Part shown: positions 1-8,522 of the stretch, piece by piece
Layout: each line of letters starts with the position of its first letter
How positions within the stretch are numbered: position 1 is the first letter of the stretch
Assembly: GCA_964634755.1 (NCBI GenBank)
Contig: CAZWJH010000045.1
Span: 1-20,143, forward strand
DNA from: JALXDT01 sp964634755
GTDB taxonomy: Bacteria > Acidobacteriota > Aminicenantia > JAMOAD01
Direction: 5' to 3'
Length of the DNA stretch: 20,143 nucleotides
The notes under the pieces: generated by a model
Database searches by the model: none
What the model saw: the letters and a program-made list of their open reading frames with translations, nothing else
What the model was told of the DNA's origin: nothing
Translations under genes and position numbers: made by a program

Positions 1-22
1 AGCCGTTTTAGACTTAAGTTCC

Positions 23-39
23 TTGGCATGCTACTTGCT
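23..39 (+). promoter_or_regulatory. sigma-54 (-24/-12) promoter of the gene at 62
   Basis: The sequence TTGGCATGCTACTTGCT matches the sigma-54 consensus TGGCAC-N5-TTGCW, with GG at 25-26, GC at 37-38 and 10 bases between. The predicted start is near position 50, just before the AAGGAGG ribosome site and 12 bases before the ATG. Any upstream activator site lies outside the window. Confidence 0.75.
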
Positions 40-61
40 AAAACTTTTTAAGGAGGTTAAA

Positions 62-1066
62 ATGAACAAAAAAATTTTTGCAAGTTTGTTGGTCCTTTTT
101 GTGTTGGGAAGTATACTCTATTCTGCTGGAAGAATTAATGTAATTTCTCCCACATCGGGAAGTGTGTGGACTTGGGAAACATATGTTCCAGTAAAATGGA
201 GAATGACAATAAAGAAATATATTATTTCTCATGTGAATATCTATTTGTATGATAAACAAGGGAAGGTTCTGGACATAAAGAATAATGTTTTTAATAATGG
301 AAATTACAAATGGTTAGTTCCGACGAATTTAAAACCGGGGCTTTATTATATAAAAATAGAGGCTATTAATAGAGTTGTTTCCGGGAACAGTGACTTTTTT
401 ACTATTAAGGAACCTGCTCCTGCCATAGCTATTCAGTCTCCTTATAAAAATCAAAAATTGTATAAAGGAGTGGATGTGCTTGATATTGCTTGGATGCGTT
501 TGTTCTCTATGGATAAATATGTGAATATTTTTTTATTTAAGCCTGATAAAAAAACTTTACAGAGTGTAATTACAAGAGGAGTGTCAAATAGTGGTAATTA
601 TAGATGGAATATTCCTTCTTCTATACATGAAGGCCAATATGTTATTAAAGTAATAACTACAGACGGGAGAGTGTTTGATTTTAGTGATGTTTTTTATATA
701 CTTGATATTCCCCCTACCTTAAAATTACAAACCCCGGAAAAAGGTTTTAAATGGTATCAAGGGATGACTTATGACATAGCATGGTTTACCATTTCATTAT
801 CAAAGTTGGATCCATATATTGAACTTTCTCTTTACAGAGCAGATAATAAAAAATTACAAGCTATTATAACGAGACGATATCCAACCAGTACAAAAAATTA
901 TAAGTGGAAGATCCCCACAGCGGTTCCTGTGGGTAAATATTTTATTAGAATAAAAACAAAAGATGGTAAGTTTTCTGATGATAGTGGAGTATTTACAATA
1001 ACACAGATGAAAGTAATGAAACTGAAAAAAAATATTATTAATAAAAATGTAAAATTCTTGCCATAG
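62..1066 (+). CDS. secreted protein with three diverged Kre9-like modules
   Basis: The product has 334 residues. Residues 1-22 form a signal peptide: MNKK, a hydrophobic core, then YSA. Three beta-sandwich modules follow at about 24-116, 120-215 and 219-315, each with the family's W-x-I/V-P-x-x-x-x-x-G-x-Y-x-I-K pattern. They are the most diverged modules in the window: the N-D-G turn appears as N-N-G, N-S-G or S-T-K, and the usual K-S-G-x-M loop is longer. A short basic tail ends the protein, and there is no CARDB domain or visible anchor. I chose the ATG at 62 over an in-frame upstream ATG because AAGGAGG sits just before it and the sigma-54 promoter overlaps the longer version. Export and a binding or adhesive role are inferred from architecture; the ligand is unknown. 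Confidence 0.85.
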   Translation: MNKKIFASLLVLFVLGSILYSAGRINVISPTSGSVWTWETYVPVKWRMTIKKYIISHVNIYLYDKQGKVLDIKNNVFNNGNYKWLVPTNLKPGLYYIKIEAINRVVSGNSDFFTIKEPAPAIAIQSPYKNQKLYKGVDVLDIAWMRLFSMDKYVNIFLFKPDKKTLQSVITRGVSNSGNYRWNIPSSIHEGQYVIKVITTDGRVFDFSDVFYILDIPPTLKLQTPEKGFKWYQGMTYDIAWFTISLSKLDPYIELSLYRADNKKLQAIITRRYPTSTKNYKWKIPTAVPVGKYFIRIKTKDGKFSDDSGVFTITQMKVMKLKKNIINKNVKFLP

Positions 1067-1392
1067 TTTATTAATTAATTAGAAAACGAAAGTAAAAGAG
1101 CTTGTTTTTATGTTAAAAAAATGAAAAAAAGGAAGAGAAAAGGTATTAATTAAGAATACAAGTAGTAACAAAGCTGAAAAGTGTGAAAAAGGATGTTCTT
1201 TTTAGAGAAAAAGTTGTTTATAAAGGGATAGTATTATCTTCCCCTGAGTAAAAAAATATTTGAGAGATAAATGGAAATATTGTGAAAAGTGTTCTATATG
1301 AGAGTGATTTGTATATATCAAATAAGAGGTGAAAAGAAAAAATAAAGAAATATTGCTCTACTTAAAACTAAGTTACGAAGAGTAAGAAATTC

Positions 1393-1426
1393 AGACAAAA
1401 ATGTCGAGATATTAACAAAAAAGTCA
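1393..1426. promoter_or_regulatory. paired inverted-repeat activator sites
   Basis: AGACA-AAAA-TGTCG at 1393-1406 is followed by the weaker TAACA-AAAA-AGTCA at 1413-1426. Their centres are 20 bp apart, and about 102 and 82 bp upstream of the -24 GG. The arrangement repeats at six other promoters in the window and fits tandem dimer sites for a sigma-54 enhancer-binding protein. Confidence 0.6.
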
Positions 1427-1499
1427 TATTGTTTGTTTAACTAAAATAAATAAGTATTTAAAAAGTTAGCAATATATTGATTTTTTATTTGTTAGAAAG

Positions 1500-1516
1500 T
1501 TGGCACAATAATTGAA
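1500..1516 (+). promoter_or_regulatory. sigma-54 (-24/-12) promoter of the gene at 1549
   Basis: TTGGCACAATAATTGAA has a perfect -24 element (GG at 1502-1503) and a TTGA -12 element with the correct 10-base spacing. The predicted start is near 1527, about 22 bases before the ATG. Paired inverted repeats lie upstream. Confidence 0.75.
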
Positions 1517-1548
1517 TATTATCTATATTAATACAGAGGAGGTGAAGT

Positions 1549-4209
1549 ATGCGAAAGAGATTTTTCATTTCAATTTTAATCCTCTTTATTTCCTTTACCC
1601 TATGTTTTGGCCAGATAATTAAAATAAAAGAGCCCAATTCAAGGTCAGAATGGATAAAAGGGGAAAGATATGTGATTAGATGGGAAAAGAGTGGTGTTAT
1701 GTCCAAAGCAGTAAAGATAAGATTGTATCAGAAGGGGCGAAAGATTTTGTCCATCACGGACTTAACAGAGAATGATGGGCTTTTTGAATGGGTTATTCCA
1801 CAGGAAATACAGGAAGGTTATTATTATATCAGGGTAAAAACCGTCGATAATAGAGTTTATGATGATAGTGATGTTTTCCGAATTAAAAAAGCGCTTAAAG
1901 GTAAAATTATTATTACTTCTCCTTTGGATGGTGATTATTGGCAAAAGGGCAAAAAATATTATGTTAAATGGAAGAGCGAAGGAGAGATTAACCCTTTTGT
2001 AAAAATTAGACTTTACAATGAAAATAAAGAAGTACTCAAAATAACAGACAGAGCTCCTAATAATGGTAGTTTTTTATGGGAAATTCCTCAAAATATAGAA
2101 GAGGGTTATTATTACATACGAGTAAAAACAATTGATAATCTTACATATGATAACAGTGATCCTTTTGTTATAACAAACCCTTCTCAACGGAGAATCACAG
2201 TGATTTATCCTAACGGGGGTGAGAAAATAGGTGCACCGGGAACATTAGAGATTAAGTGGAAAGCTTCTCCGGAAATAAAATATGTTAGAATTGTGGGGCT
2301 CTACATACCGCAAGGGAGAACAGAGCCTGTAAAGCAGGTTTTAGCTGAAAGAGAGAATACTGGCAGTTTTTCAATACAAATGAGTGAAAAAATTTATGAT
2401 AGTAAAAAATATAAAGTTAGAATAGAAGACTGTAATAATCCATCCGTTTACGATGAATCTGACGGTTATTTTGAGATATATCACAAAAACAAGCCGTATC
2501 TAAAAGTTGTTTATCCGCGGGGAGGAGAGAGTTTTAATATGGGTGATAAAATCGAAGTTAAGTGGGAAGCAAAGGGTTTTGACCTTGAGGTTAAAGGAGA
2601 ATTATGGAAAGGAAATGGTAAGATTGGGACTATATTTGAGAATCTTACAATGAACCAGGCACTTGAAGGGAAAAGATTGTGGACAGTAGGAGAGACAAAA
2701 GAGGGGGGTAAAATTTCTGGAGGAAATGATTATTATATAAAATTAATTGCAAAAAACATTAATGGTTTACAAAGTTCTGGAGGTTCGTTTTCAATTAATG
2801 TGAAAAACAAAGAAGGAAAACCATATATTGAAAGAGTTTATCCCCAAAAAGCATATTCTGATGAAGATATTTTTATCTTCGGTAAAAACTTTCATAATGA
2901 AAATGATTATGCTGTTTATCTTTATGGAGGAGGATCTAAGATTTTTACTGATGTATCAAAATGGAGCTCTTCTCGTATTATTTTTAAGATAAGGGATAAG
3001 AATATAAAACCGGGGGTATACAAAGTCGGAATAGAAAAAAAACATTCTATTGAAAAATCAAATATGGTAAATTTAGAGGTTGTAAAAAGAGAGAAATGTT
3101 TTCTTAAAATTGTTTATTTAAAACTTTTGAAAGACAGATATACTCTTAATGATAAACTTCAATATCTTATGAGAGTAAAAAATATGAGTAATGAGGAGTA
3201 TAAGGGAGATTTATTACCGATAGTTGATTTCATAGGGATAAAGAAGAATACATATAGGACTTACTGGGATGTAGTTTTAAAACCGGGAGAAGAAAGAGAT
3301 CTTAAGATTGTTCATCTACCTTTGAAAGAATTTATTTCTAAGGGGGGGAGATATAGTGTCAAATTTGGAATAGCTGGTGAAATGGTTAGAGGTAAAAAAG
3401 GGTGTGAGGATAATGTAAGTGAAAAATTTGTCATTTATGTATCATCGGATGTGAAAAAGGAGTACGATCTTAAAGCTACAAATTGTGCCTATGTGAAAAA
3501 TGTGTTCACAAAAGGAGAAATGGGTGATTTTAGTATAACTCCATACAATTCCGGACCTTCTACTGTATCAGGATATAAAATTACAGCGTGGAGTGTGAGA
3601 GGAGATGGCACAGGTCTTATTATGATAAGGGGTAGAACTAATTTTTCAGATAGAAGGCAAACAGTGTTAAAGAGCGGGCAGTCAAAGATGGAATACTTTA
3701 AGGTTAAGATAAATGATTCTCCGGGAGATTACACACTTTTTGTTAAGGTTGAAGCCCAGAGCCCTTCAGCGAACCTTGATAAGAATCAAAGCAACAATGT
3801 ATGTAAGATAAGATATAAGGTTGTGTATAAAACAAAAATTCTTTCCACGTATAATAAGAGAGTATTACTGACTTTTCCGGATTTGACATTTGATAGAGTT
3901 AGAACAAAGATAGGGGTGAATGGTATAGAGGCGGTTATAAAAAATTTAAAATATAAAAGTGCAAAATTACCTTTACCGGAAGTCAAGAAGATTTATGTAA
4001 GGATAATAAATACAAGTAAAGAGAGATTTTCTATAAATGCATTGGAGTTTTTTCTTCCGAAATTTGTAATAAAAGAGCTTAATGAAAAAGGTGAAACAGA
4101 TTATCTCTCAAGATTAAATATTGTGTTTCCGGAAGCAAAATTGGTAATAGATTCTAAAAATAATATTATAGAATCAAATGAAACCAATAATTCAATGAGT
4201 ATTAAATAG
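1549..4209 (+). CDS. large secreted multidomain protein: Kre9-like modules, IPT/TIG-like, CARDB-like
   Basis: At 886 residues this is the largest family member. It has a signal peptide (about 1-21, ending FGQ) and two canonical modules at 22-113 and 119-210, the second with K-I-R-L-Y, N-N-G-S-F and Y-Y-I-R-V-K-T-I-D-N. Two more divergent modules at about 214-312 and 316-420 carry Y-P-x-G-G-E openings. Residues 424-513 look like an IPT/TIG immunoglobulin-like fold (I-E-R-V-Y-P ... F-G-K-N-F). Three CARDB-like or related beta domains fill 516-886; two of them end in N-Q-S-N-N and E-S-N-E-T-N-N, typical of CARDB termini. The start follows GAGGAGGTG closely. Its size and tandem beta domains suggest an extended surface or matrix protein. 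The next gene begins 46 bases later without its own sigma-54 site. Confidence 0.88.
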   Translation: MRKRFFISILILFISFTLCFGQIIKIKEPNSRSEWIKGERYVIRWEKSGVMSKAVKIRLYQKGRKILSITDLTENDGLFEWVIPQEIQEGYYYIRVKTVDNRVYDDSDVFRIKKALKGKIIITSPLDGDYWQKGKKYYVKWKSEGEINPFVKIRLYNENKEVLKITDRAPNNGSFLWEIPQNIEEGYYYIRVKTIDNLTYDNSDPFVITNPSQRRITVIYPNGGEKIGAPGTLEIKWKASPEIKYVRIVGLYIPQGRTEPVKQVLAERENTGSFSIQMSEKIYDSKKYKVRIEDCNNPSVYDESDGYFEIYHKNKPYLKVVYPRGGESFNMGDKIEVKWEAKGFDLEVKGELWKGNGKIGTIFENLTMNQALEGKRLWTVGETKEGGKISGGNDYYIKLIAKNINGLQSSGGSFSINVKNKEGKPYIERVYPQKAYSDEDIFIFGKNFHNENDYAVYLYGGGSKIFTDVSKWSSSRIIFKIRDKNIKPGVYKVGIEKKHSIEKSNMVNLEVVKREKCFLKIVYLKLLKDRYTLNDKLQYLMRVKNMSNEEYKGDLLPIVDFIGIKKNTYRTYWDVVLKPGEERDLKIVHLPLKEFISKGGRYSVKFGIAGEMVRGKKGCEDNVSEKFVIYVSSDVKKEYDLKATNCAYVKNVFTKGEMGDFSITPYNSGPSTVSGYKITAWSVRGDGTGLIMIRGRTNFSDRRQTVLKSGQSKMEYFKVKINDSPGDYTLFVKVEAQSPSANLDKNQSNNVCKIRYKVVYKTKILSTYNKRVLLTFPDLTFDRVRTKIGVNGIEAVIKNLKYKSAKLPLPEVKKIYVRIINTSKERFSINALEFFLPKFVIKELNEKGETDYLSRLNIVFPEAKLVIDSKNNIIESNETNNSMSIK

Positions 4210-4255
4210 GATCCGGATTAATTTTAATACAATAAAATAAAGGAGGGCTAAGCTT

Positions 4256-5413
4256 ATGAAAAGAGGCGCTTTAACAATTATAATCTTGATTCTTTTTATT
4301 TACTGCTCTGCATGGGCATCAGATTCAAACAGAGTCATAAAAATTACAAGTCCACATCCCAGGCTTATTTCTACCTGGCACCCCGGCAAAGATTATTGGA
4401 TAAAGTGGATGTGGAATAAACCTCCTGATGAACCGAAAGTGGAAATAGGTATTTATGCAGGTTTTGTTTCAATATCTCGTAGAGTTACAAGAATGGTGGT
4501 TTCAAATTCAGGAAGTTTTAAATGGCATATCCCCACCAACTTTCAAAATGGAAAGTATGTGATAAGAATAAGAGGACTTAATCAAAATGAAAAATATACT
4601 GGTACATACGGGGACAGTGGAGTGTTTAGAATCTCATCCGGATCTTTAACCTCTTCGAATAAAACTGGTATTAAAACCCAGGTTTCAAACAAAAATTCTG
4701 AGCCTCCAAAATTACCTGATCTTGAGATTGATAAAACAAAAGGTTGGCTAGACTTTTGGGAAGATAAGGAAATCAGGAATTATGGCAATGGTGTTTTTTA
4801 CGGTGAAATCACCATACGGAACAGGGGTAAAAAAGCTGCAAGATGGATTCCTGTTTATCTGAGGATAAGATTGTATGATTCTCATAATAGGATGTTCGGT
4901 GAAGAGATCATAAGTAGTGTTATTGATTACATAGGTGTGAATAAGAGTAAACTGCTTCCTTTTGTTACTAAAACACATTTTCATCTTGGAGATAGAATCG
5001 TTAATGCTGTTTTGACTATTGAAATTAATCCTCACCATTCTTTTAGGGAGTTGAGATATAAAAATAATGTTCACACAATAGTGCAAAGAGGTATTAAAGC
5101 TCCCATTCATCTCCTTTGTTATATAGAAGTTGTAAAAAACGGCGGTATCTGGAAAAGGTCTAAAATAAAAATTCATTTTCATACGCCCTATGGTAAAGTT
5201 ACCGATGGAAGAGTATCTATCGATATAGAGGGGAAAAGTACAACCTACCACAATCTACCGGTAATTACCTCTTCTAAAGAGTTTGTAATAGTAAGAAAGC
5301 CCTGGTTTCATCTGGTTGATTATCATTGTCATATAAGAGCGTGGGTAGTGAGTTATAATGGAAAAGGGTTTGACCCTAAGATTTGTGATGAGAAAGTAAT
5401 TAAAGTAAAATGA
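4256..5413 (+). CDS. secreted protein with one Kre9-like module and CARDB-like tail
   Basis: The product has 385 residues. A signal peptide (1-22) ends AWA-S. One module at about 26-128 has I-T-S-P-H-P, W-I-K-W, N-S-G-S-F-K-W-H-I-P and Y-V-I-R-I-R. A linker rich in Ser, Asn and Lys (129-152) leads to P-D-L-E-I, which starts a CARDB-like domain (about 154-278) ending R-Y-K-N-N. The last roughly 105 residues are an additional beta-rich domain with many His and aromatic residues that I do not recognise. AAGGAGGG precedes the ATG. The 46-base gap to the upstream gene has no -24/-12 element, so the two are probably cotranscribed. Confidence 0.85.
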   Translation: MKRGALTIIILILFIYCSAWASDSNRVIKITSPHPRLISTWHPGKDYWIKWMWNKPPDEPKVEIGIYAGFVSISRRVTRMVVSNSGSFKWHIPTNFQNGKYVIRIRGLNQNEKYTGTYGDSGVFRISSGSLTSSNKTGIKTQVSNKNSEPPKLPDLEIDKTKGWLDFWEDKEIRNYGNGVFYGEITIRNRGKKAARWIPVYLRIRLYDSHNRMFGEEIISSVIDYIGVNKSKLLPFVTKTHFHLGDRIVNAVLTIEINPHHSFRELRYKNNVHTIVQRGIKAPIHLLCYIEVVKNGGIWKRSKIKIHFHTPYGKVTDGRVSIDIEGKSTTYHNLPVITSSKEFVIVRKPWFHLVDYHCHIRAWVVSYNGKGFDPKICDEKVIKVK

Positions 5414-5631
5414 ATCCACTTGTATGGTTACATTTTTATTTTAAATTTATAGGGAGAAAATATTACTATTTTTTTAGGAATGTAGATTTTTACTTTAGTA
5501 TTTAAAATTATAATAACTATGAATTTTTAAAGGTATAATGATTATTAAAAAAAGATAATAAAAAATCCTCCGCCTTAATACGACTGGTTTTATCATTTTT
5601 TTGGAAAATAAGAAGTGAATAAGTTACTATT

Positions 5632-5666
5632 CGACATAATTGTCGTTTGCTTACACAGTTTCGTCT
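5632..5666. promoter_or_regulatory. paired inverted-repeat activator sites
   Basis: CGACA-TAAT-TGTCG at 5632-5645 has perfect 5-bp arms and is the best example in the window. A weaker copy, ACACA-GTTT-CGTCT, lies at 5653-5666, 21 bp further on. The centres are about 90 and 69 bp upstream of the -24 GG. Confidence 0.65.
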
Positions 5667-5726
5667 ATGGGTTAGAAGAGAGAAGGTATTTTTGCTTATT
5701 TTTTAGATATAAAAAAGAAGATTTTT

Positions 5727-5743
5727 TGGCACGGAATTTGCAA
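5727..5743 (+). promoter_or_regulatory. consensus sigma-54 promoter of the gene at 5776
   Basis: TTGGCACGGAATTTGCA is an exact match to TGGCACG-N4-TTGCA, with GG at 5728-5729 and GC at 5740-5741. The predicted start is near 5753, about 23 bases before the ATG and just ahead of AAGGAGGA. Confidence 0.88.
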
Positions 5744-5775
5744 ATGTCTTTTGTGGGATTTTAAGGAGGAAAAAA

Positions 5776-6876
5776 ATGAAAAAAAAGGTTCTCTTAACTT
5801 TTTTAATCATTTTGTTGGGGATAGGCTTTATTTATTCACAAACAATAATAGTAACCTCTCCGCATTCAGGAGACACATGGGTAAAGGGACAGAGATACAC
5901 AATAAGGTGGACAAAAAGCGGAAATATGAACGATTTTGTAAAGATAAGGCTTTATAAGGGAAGTACTAAGATTTTAGGAATAACTGACAGAACAGAAAAT
6001 GATGGACGCTTTAACTGGACAGTGTCGAATACGATAAGTCCGGGAACATACAAAATTAGAGTAAAGACGGTTGATAATCAGGTGTATGATGACAGTGAAA
6101 ATTTTACTATTAAAAATCCCTATATAAGAATTGAGAGCCCAAGTTCTAATGATGTGTGGTATAAGGGGAAGACATATAGAATAAAATGGAAGGCGGGAGG
6201 TATTCTCTCAGGTACTTTGATAAAGATTAGTATATACAAAGACTTAATAGTTCCCTCTAATTCAAAGCAACAGTTAACCTGTACAAGCAATGTTAGTAAA
6301 AGTCTTTCCCAAACAGAATCATGGACCATTCCTACCGATTTTGAGTCAGGAAAATATTATATAAGGATTAAGACAGGTGATGGCTCTGTTTATGGAGATA
6401 GTGCTGCTTTTATTATTTCAAATCCTCTTGTTAAGAATGGGAATTTAATAACAAAAAAGAGTACAACCCGTCCTGTCTCAAAATTAAAGTTTCCAGATTT
6501 AGCGGTTTTAAGAGAAGACATTTCTAAAAAAGTGGAAGGGTTTTATGAAAAAATAAAGATTCATGTAGTTGTCAAGAATATAGGATTAGCAGATGCTGGG
6601 AGTGTACCTTATCTTTTTAAAATCATCAGAACTTTAAAAGGTATTAACTCAACTGTTTTAGCTGAAAGAGGAAATCTTCCTCCAATTCAAAGAGGGGAAG
6701 AAGCTACCTTTGATGAAAGTTATTCGATTTCTCTATCAAAATTAATGGGATCAGAAAAATATACTTTTATTTTTAAGGTTAATCCTTTAGATAATGGAAA
6801 AAGGGTAATTATCGAAACCTCTTACAATAATAATAAAATAAGTAAAGCAATTAGTTTTTACCCGAAGATAAAATAA
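5776..6876 (+). CDS. secreted protein, two Kre9-like modules plus CARDB domain
   Basis: The product has 366 residues. A signal peptide (1-21) ends FIYS-Q. Module 1 (about 22-113) is close to the family consensus: W-V-K-G-Q-R-Y-T-I-R-W-T-K-S-G-N-M, then V-K-I-R-L-Y, E-N-D-G and R-V-K-T-V-D-N. Module 2 (116-215) contains an insertion around residues 157-178 before its W-T-I-P strand. After a basic linker, P-D-L-A-V starts a CARDB-like domain (240-360) with V-V-V-K-N-I-G and a closing S-Y-N-N-N-K. This is the commonest layout in the cluster: head module, second module, CARDB. Transcription is predicted from its own sigma-54 promoter. It has no visible anchor. Confidence 0.88.
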   Translation: MKKKVLLTFLIILLGIGFIYSQTIIVTSPHSGDTWVKGQRYTIRWTKSGNMNDFVKIRLYKGSTKILGITDRTENDGRFNWTVSNTISPGTYKIRVKTVDNQVYDDSENFTIKNPYIRIESPSSNDVWYKGKTYRIKWKAGGILSGTLIKISIYKDLIVPSNSKQQLTCTSNVSKSLSQTESWTIPTDFESGKYYIRIKTGDGSVYGDSAAFIISNPLVKNGNLITKKSTTRPVSKLKFPDLAVLREDISKKVEGFYEKIKIHVVVKNIGLADAGSVPYLFKIIRTLKGINSTVLAERGNLPPIQRGEEATFDESYSISLSKLMGSEKYTFIFKVNPLDNGKRVIIETSYNNNKISKAISFYPKIK

Positions 6877-6992
6877 AAGTATCTGATGTATCAGTATGGC
6901 CATTTTCTTTTAGTAGAAGTTTCGTAATTGAAAAGGTTAGGAGAAATATAAAAATAAAATAAATTTATATTTGTTGTATGTATTGTTCACAA

Positions 6993-7026
6993 AGACAAGT
7001 TTGTCGCAAACACGGCAATTTTGTTA
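6993..7026. promoter_or_regulatory. paired inverted-repeat activator sites
   Basis: AGACA-AGTT-TGTCG at 6993-7006 is followed by the degenerate CGGCA-ATTT-TGTTA at 7013-7026. Their centres are 20 bp apart, and about 95 and 75 bp upstream of the -24 GG of the next gene. Confidence 0.6.
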
Positions 7027-7093
7027 GAGAAAGAAGATCATATAATGGGAAAAATTTTTATAATAATTTTTTATAATCCTTATTCTTCGATTT

Positions 7094-7110
7094 TGGCACA
7101 AATTTTGTGT
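7094..7110 (+). promoter_or_regulatory. sigma-54 (-24/-12) promoter of the gene at 7143
   Basis: TTGGCACAAATTTTGTG has GG at 7095-7096 and a TTGT -12 element with 10-base spacing. The predicted start is near 7120, about 23 bases before the ATG. Confidence 0.78.
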
Positions 7111-7142
7111 ATTATATGTACTAAAAAAATAGGAGGTTTAAT

Positions 7143-8510
7143 ATGTTGTTTAGATGGAAACAGATTAAAATGACAATTATCTTATTTTTGTTTGGGTTTG
7201 GTTTTTCTTTTGCTCAGACAGTTACTGTAACATCACCACAGTCAGGGCAAGTTTGGTATAAGGGACAGACATATACCATTACATGGACAAAAAGCGGTAC
7301 TATGAATTCAAAGGTAAAGATAAGATTGTATCAAGGTGCAACAAAGGTTCTGTCAATAACAGATTCTACAGAGAATGATGGTTCTTTTATCTGGACAATT
7401 CCTACGAACCTGACTGCCGGTGATTATTTTATAAGAGTTAAGACCATCGATAATCTTGTTTACGGTAATAGTGGTGCTTTCAGAATTGCTGATGTTAATA
7501 CCTATATCTCTATAATGAAGCCATATTGGGGTGATCAATGGTATTATGGCAAAAAATATAATATTCAGTGGAACAAAGGAGGCACTATGGCTTCCAATGT
7601 TAAAATAGGCCTTTTTAGAAATAATAATAAAATACTTGATATAACAACTTCAACTCCCAATGATGGAGTATATGAGTGGACAATACCATCAAATCTTGAG
7701 CAAGCAGGAGATTATAAAATAAAAGTAACCACCGTTGATAATACAGTAAGTGGGGAAAGTGGGGTGTTTTTTATAGGAAGTAGTATTAAGGTTGTCGGGG
7801 GGATAAATGTTAACCTTCAACAGATTCCCAAAGCTGATCTTGAAGTATATGGCACAACTCTGAATTTTACGGGTTCAAAAATGGGAGAAGTAAAATTTCA
7901 TGTGGCGGTTAAAAACAAAGGTAATAAAAATGTTGTTAATATCCCTTATATTTTAAGGATAAGCGGATCTACCGGTAAATATCAGCGTTATGTTTTGACA
8001 GGAATCTTTGTTTCCTTGCCAGAAGGGATGACCGTTACTTTAGACAAAACATTTCTCCTTGATGGAAAAGGAAATTACACCTTTACTTTTATTGTAAATC
8101 CCAATCTAAAAGCCTTTCCTGAATATGGTTATAATAACAATAAAGTTACAAAAACGATTTATTTTAAGGGCTTGCCGGATTTAATCGTCTCTTTTATAGG
8201 TGTTGGAATGAATTCAAGGATTGGTTTCTCTCATAAAATAACATTTGAAATAAAAAATATAGGAGATAGCAGTTCTTCCCCCTGTAAACTAAGAACTTAC
8301 ATTGAAGGAAATGGAGTAAAGTTTTATAATGTCCCTTCCATTGCTCCCGGCCAGATAATTAAAATTAACAGAAGTGCAAAGTGGTTTAAACTGGGATACA
8401 AGAGGATAGAGGCTATAATAGATTACTACAATGTAGTAGAGGAAAAAAATGAAAACAACAACAAAAGCCGGGTAAAGACAAAAGTGATAACAGGAACAAT
8501 TTTTGATTAA
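7143..8510 (+). CDS. secreted protein, two Kre9-like modules plus two CARDB domains
   Basis: The product has 455 residues. The signal peptide ends FSFA-Q at residue 24. A second ATG at 7170 (residue 10) would give a more typical signal peptide, but the AGGAGG at 7131-7136 favours 7143. Module 1 (26-116) is near consensus, with W-Y-K-G-Q-T-Y-T-I-T-W and E-N-D-G-S-F. Module 2 (121-212) ends S-G-E-S-G-V-F-F-I. CARDB 1 (231-341) starts A-D-L-E-V and ends G-Y-N-N-N-K. CARDB 2 (345-447) starts P-D-L-I-V and ends K-N-E-N-N-N-K. A broken paralogue begins 12 bases after the stop and is probably on the same transcript. Confidence 0.88.
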   Translation: MLFRWKQIKMTIILFLFGFGFSFAQTVTVTSPQSGQVWYKGQTYTITWTKSGTMNSKVKIRLYQGATKVLSITDSTENDGSFIWTIPTNLTAGDYFIRVKTIDNLVYGNSGAFRIADVNTYISIMKPYWGDQWYYGKKYNIQWNKGGTMASNVKIGLFRNNNKILDITTSTPNDGVYEWTIPSNLEQAGDYKIKVTTVDNTVSGESGVFFIGSSIKVVGGINVNLQQIPKADLEVYGTTLNFTGSKMGEVKFHVAVKNKGNKNVVNIPYILRISGSTGKYQRYVLTGIFVSLPEGMTVTLDKTFLLDGKGNYTFTFIVNPNLKAFPEYGYNNNKVTKTIYFKGLPDLIVSFIGVGMNSRIGFSHKITFEIKNIGDSSSSPCKLRTYIEGNGVKFYNVPSIAPGQIIKINRSAKWFKLGYKRIEAIIDYYNVVEEKNENNNKSRVKTKVITGTIFD

Positions 8511-8522
8511 GAGGGGCTTTTT

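Larger units (their letters stand above)
1067..1548 (+). other. 482-base intergenic tract with possible coding remnant and regulatory sites
   Basis: This is an AT-rich gap with no convincing terminator after the gene ending at 1066. In one forward frame, 1150-1332 reads as about 60 codons with only two internal stops (1249 and 1261) and protein-like composition, so it may be a decayed fragment. That is weak evidence. The downstream part holds the paired inverted repeats (1393-1426) and the sigma-54 promoter (1500-1516) of the next gene. Confidence 0.4.
5414..5775 (+). other. 362-base intergenic tract, regulatory only
   Basis: No open frame worth annotating and no strong terminator is visible. 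The first 200 bases are plain AT-rich sequence. The second half carries the inverted-repeat pair (5632-5666) and a consensus sigma-54 promoter (5727-5743) for the gene at 5776. Confidence 0.6.

Noticed and set aside
4748..5251. Reverse-strand open frame of 167 codons
   Set aside because: It lies wholly inside a well-supported forward gene, has no ribosome site and no recognisable protein pattern. The shorter reverse frames, including 16464-16931, are rejected for the same reason.
5530..5575. TATAAT-like sequence and A/T-rich palindromes in the gap before 5776
   Set aside because: No -35 element lies at a suitable distance, and AT-rich sequence produces such matches often.
5751..5957. Forward open frame of 68 codons overlapping the gene at 5776
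   Set aside because: It starts before the ribosome site of the real gene and overlaps its signal peptide in another frame; a shadow.
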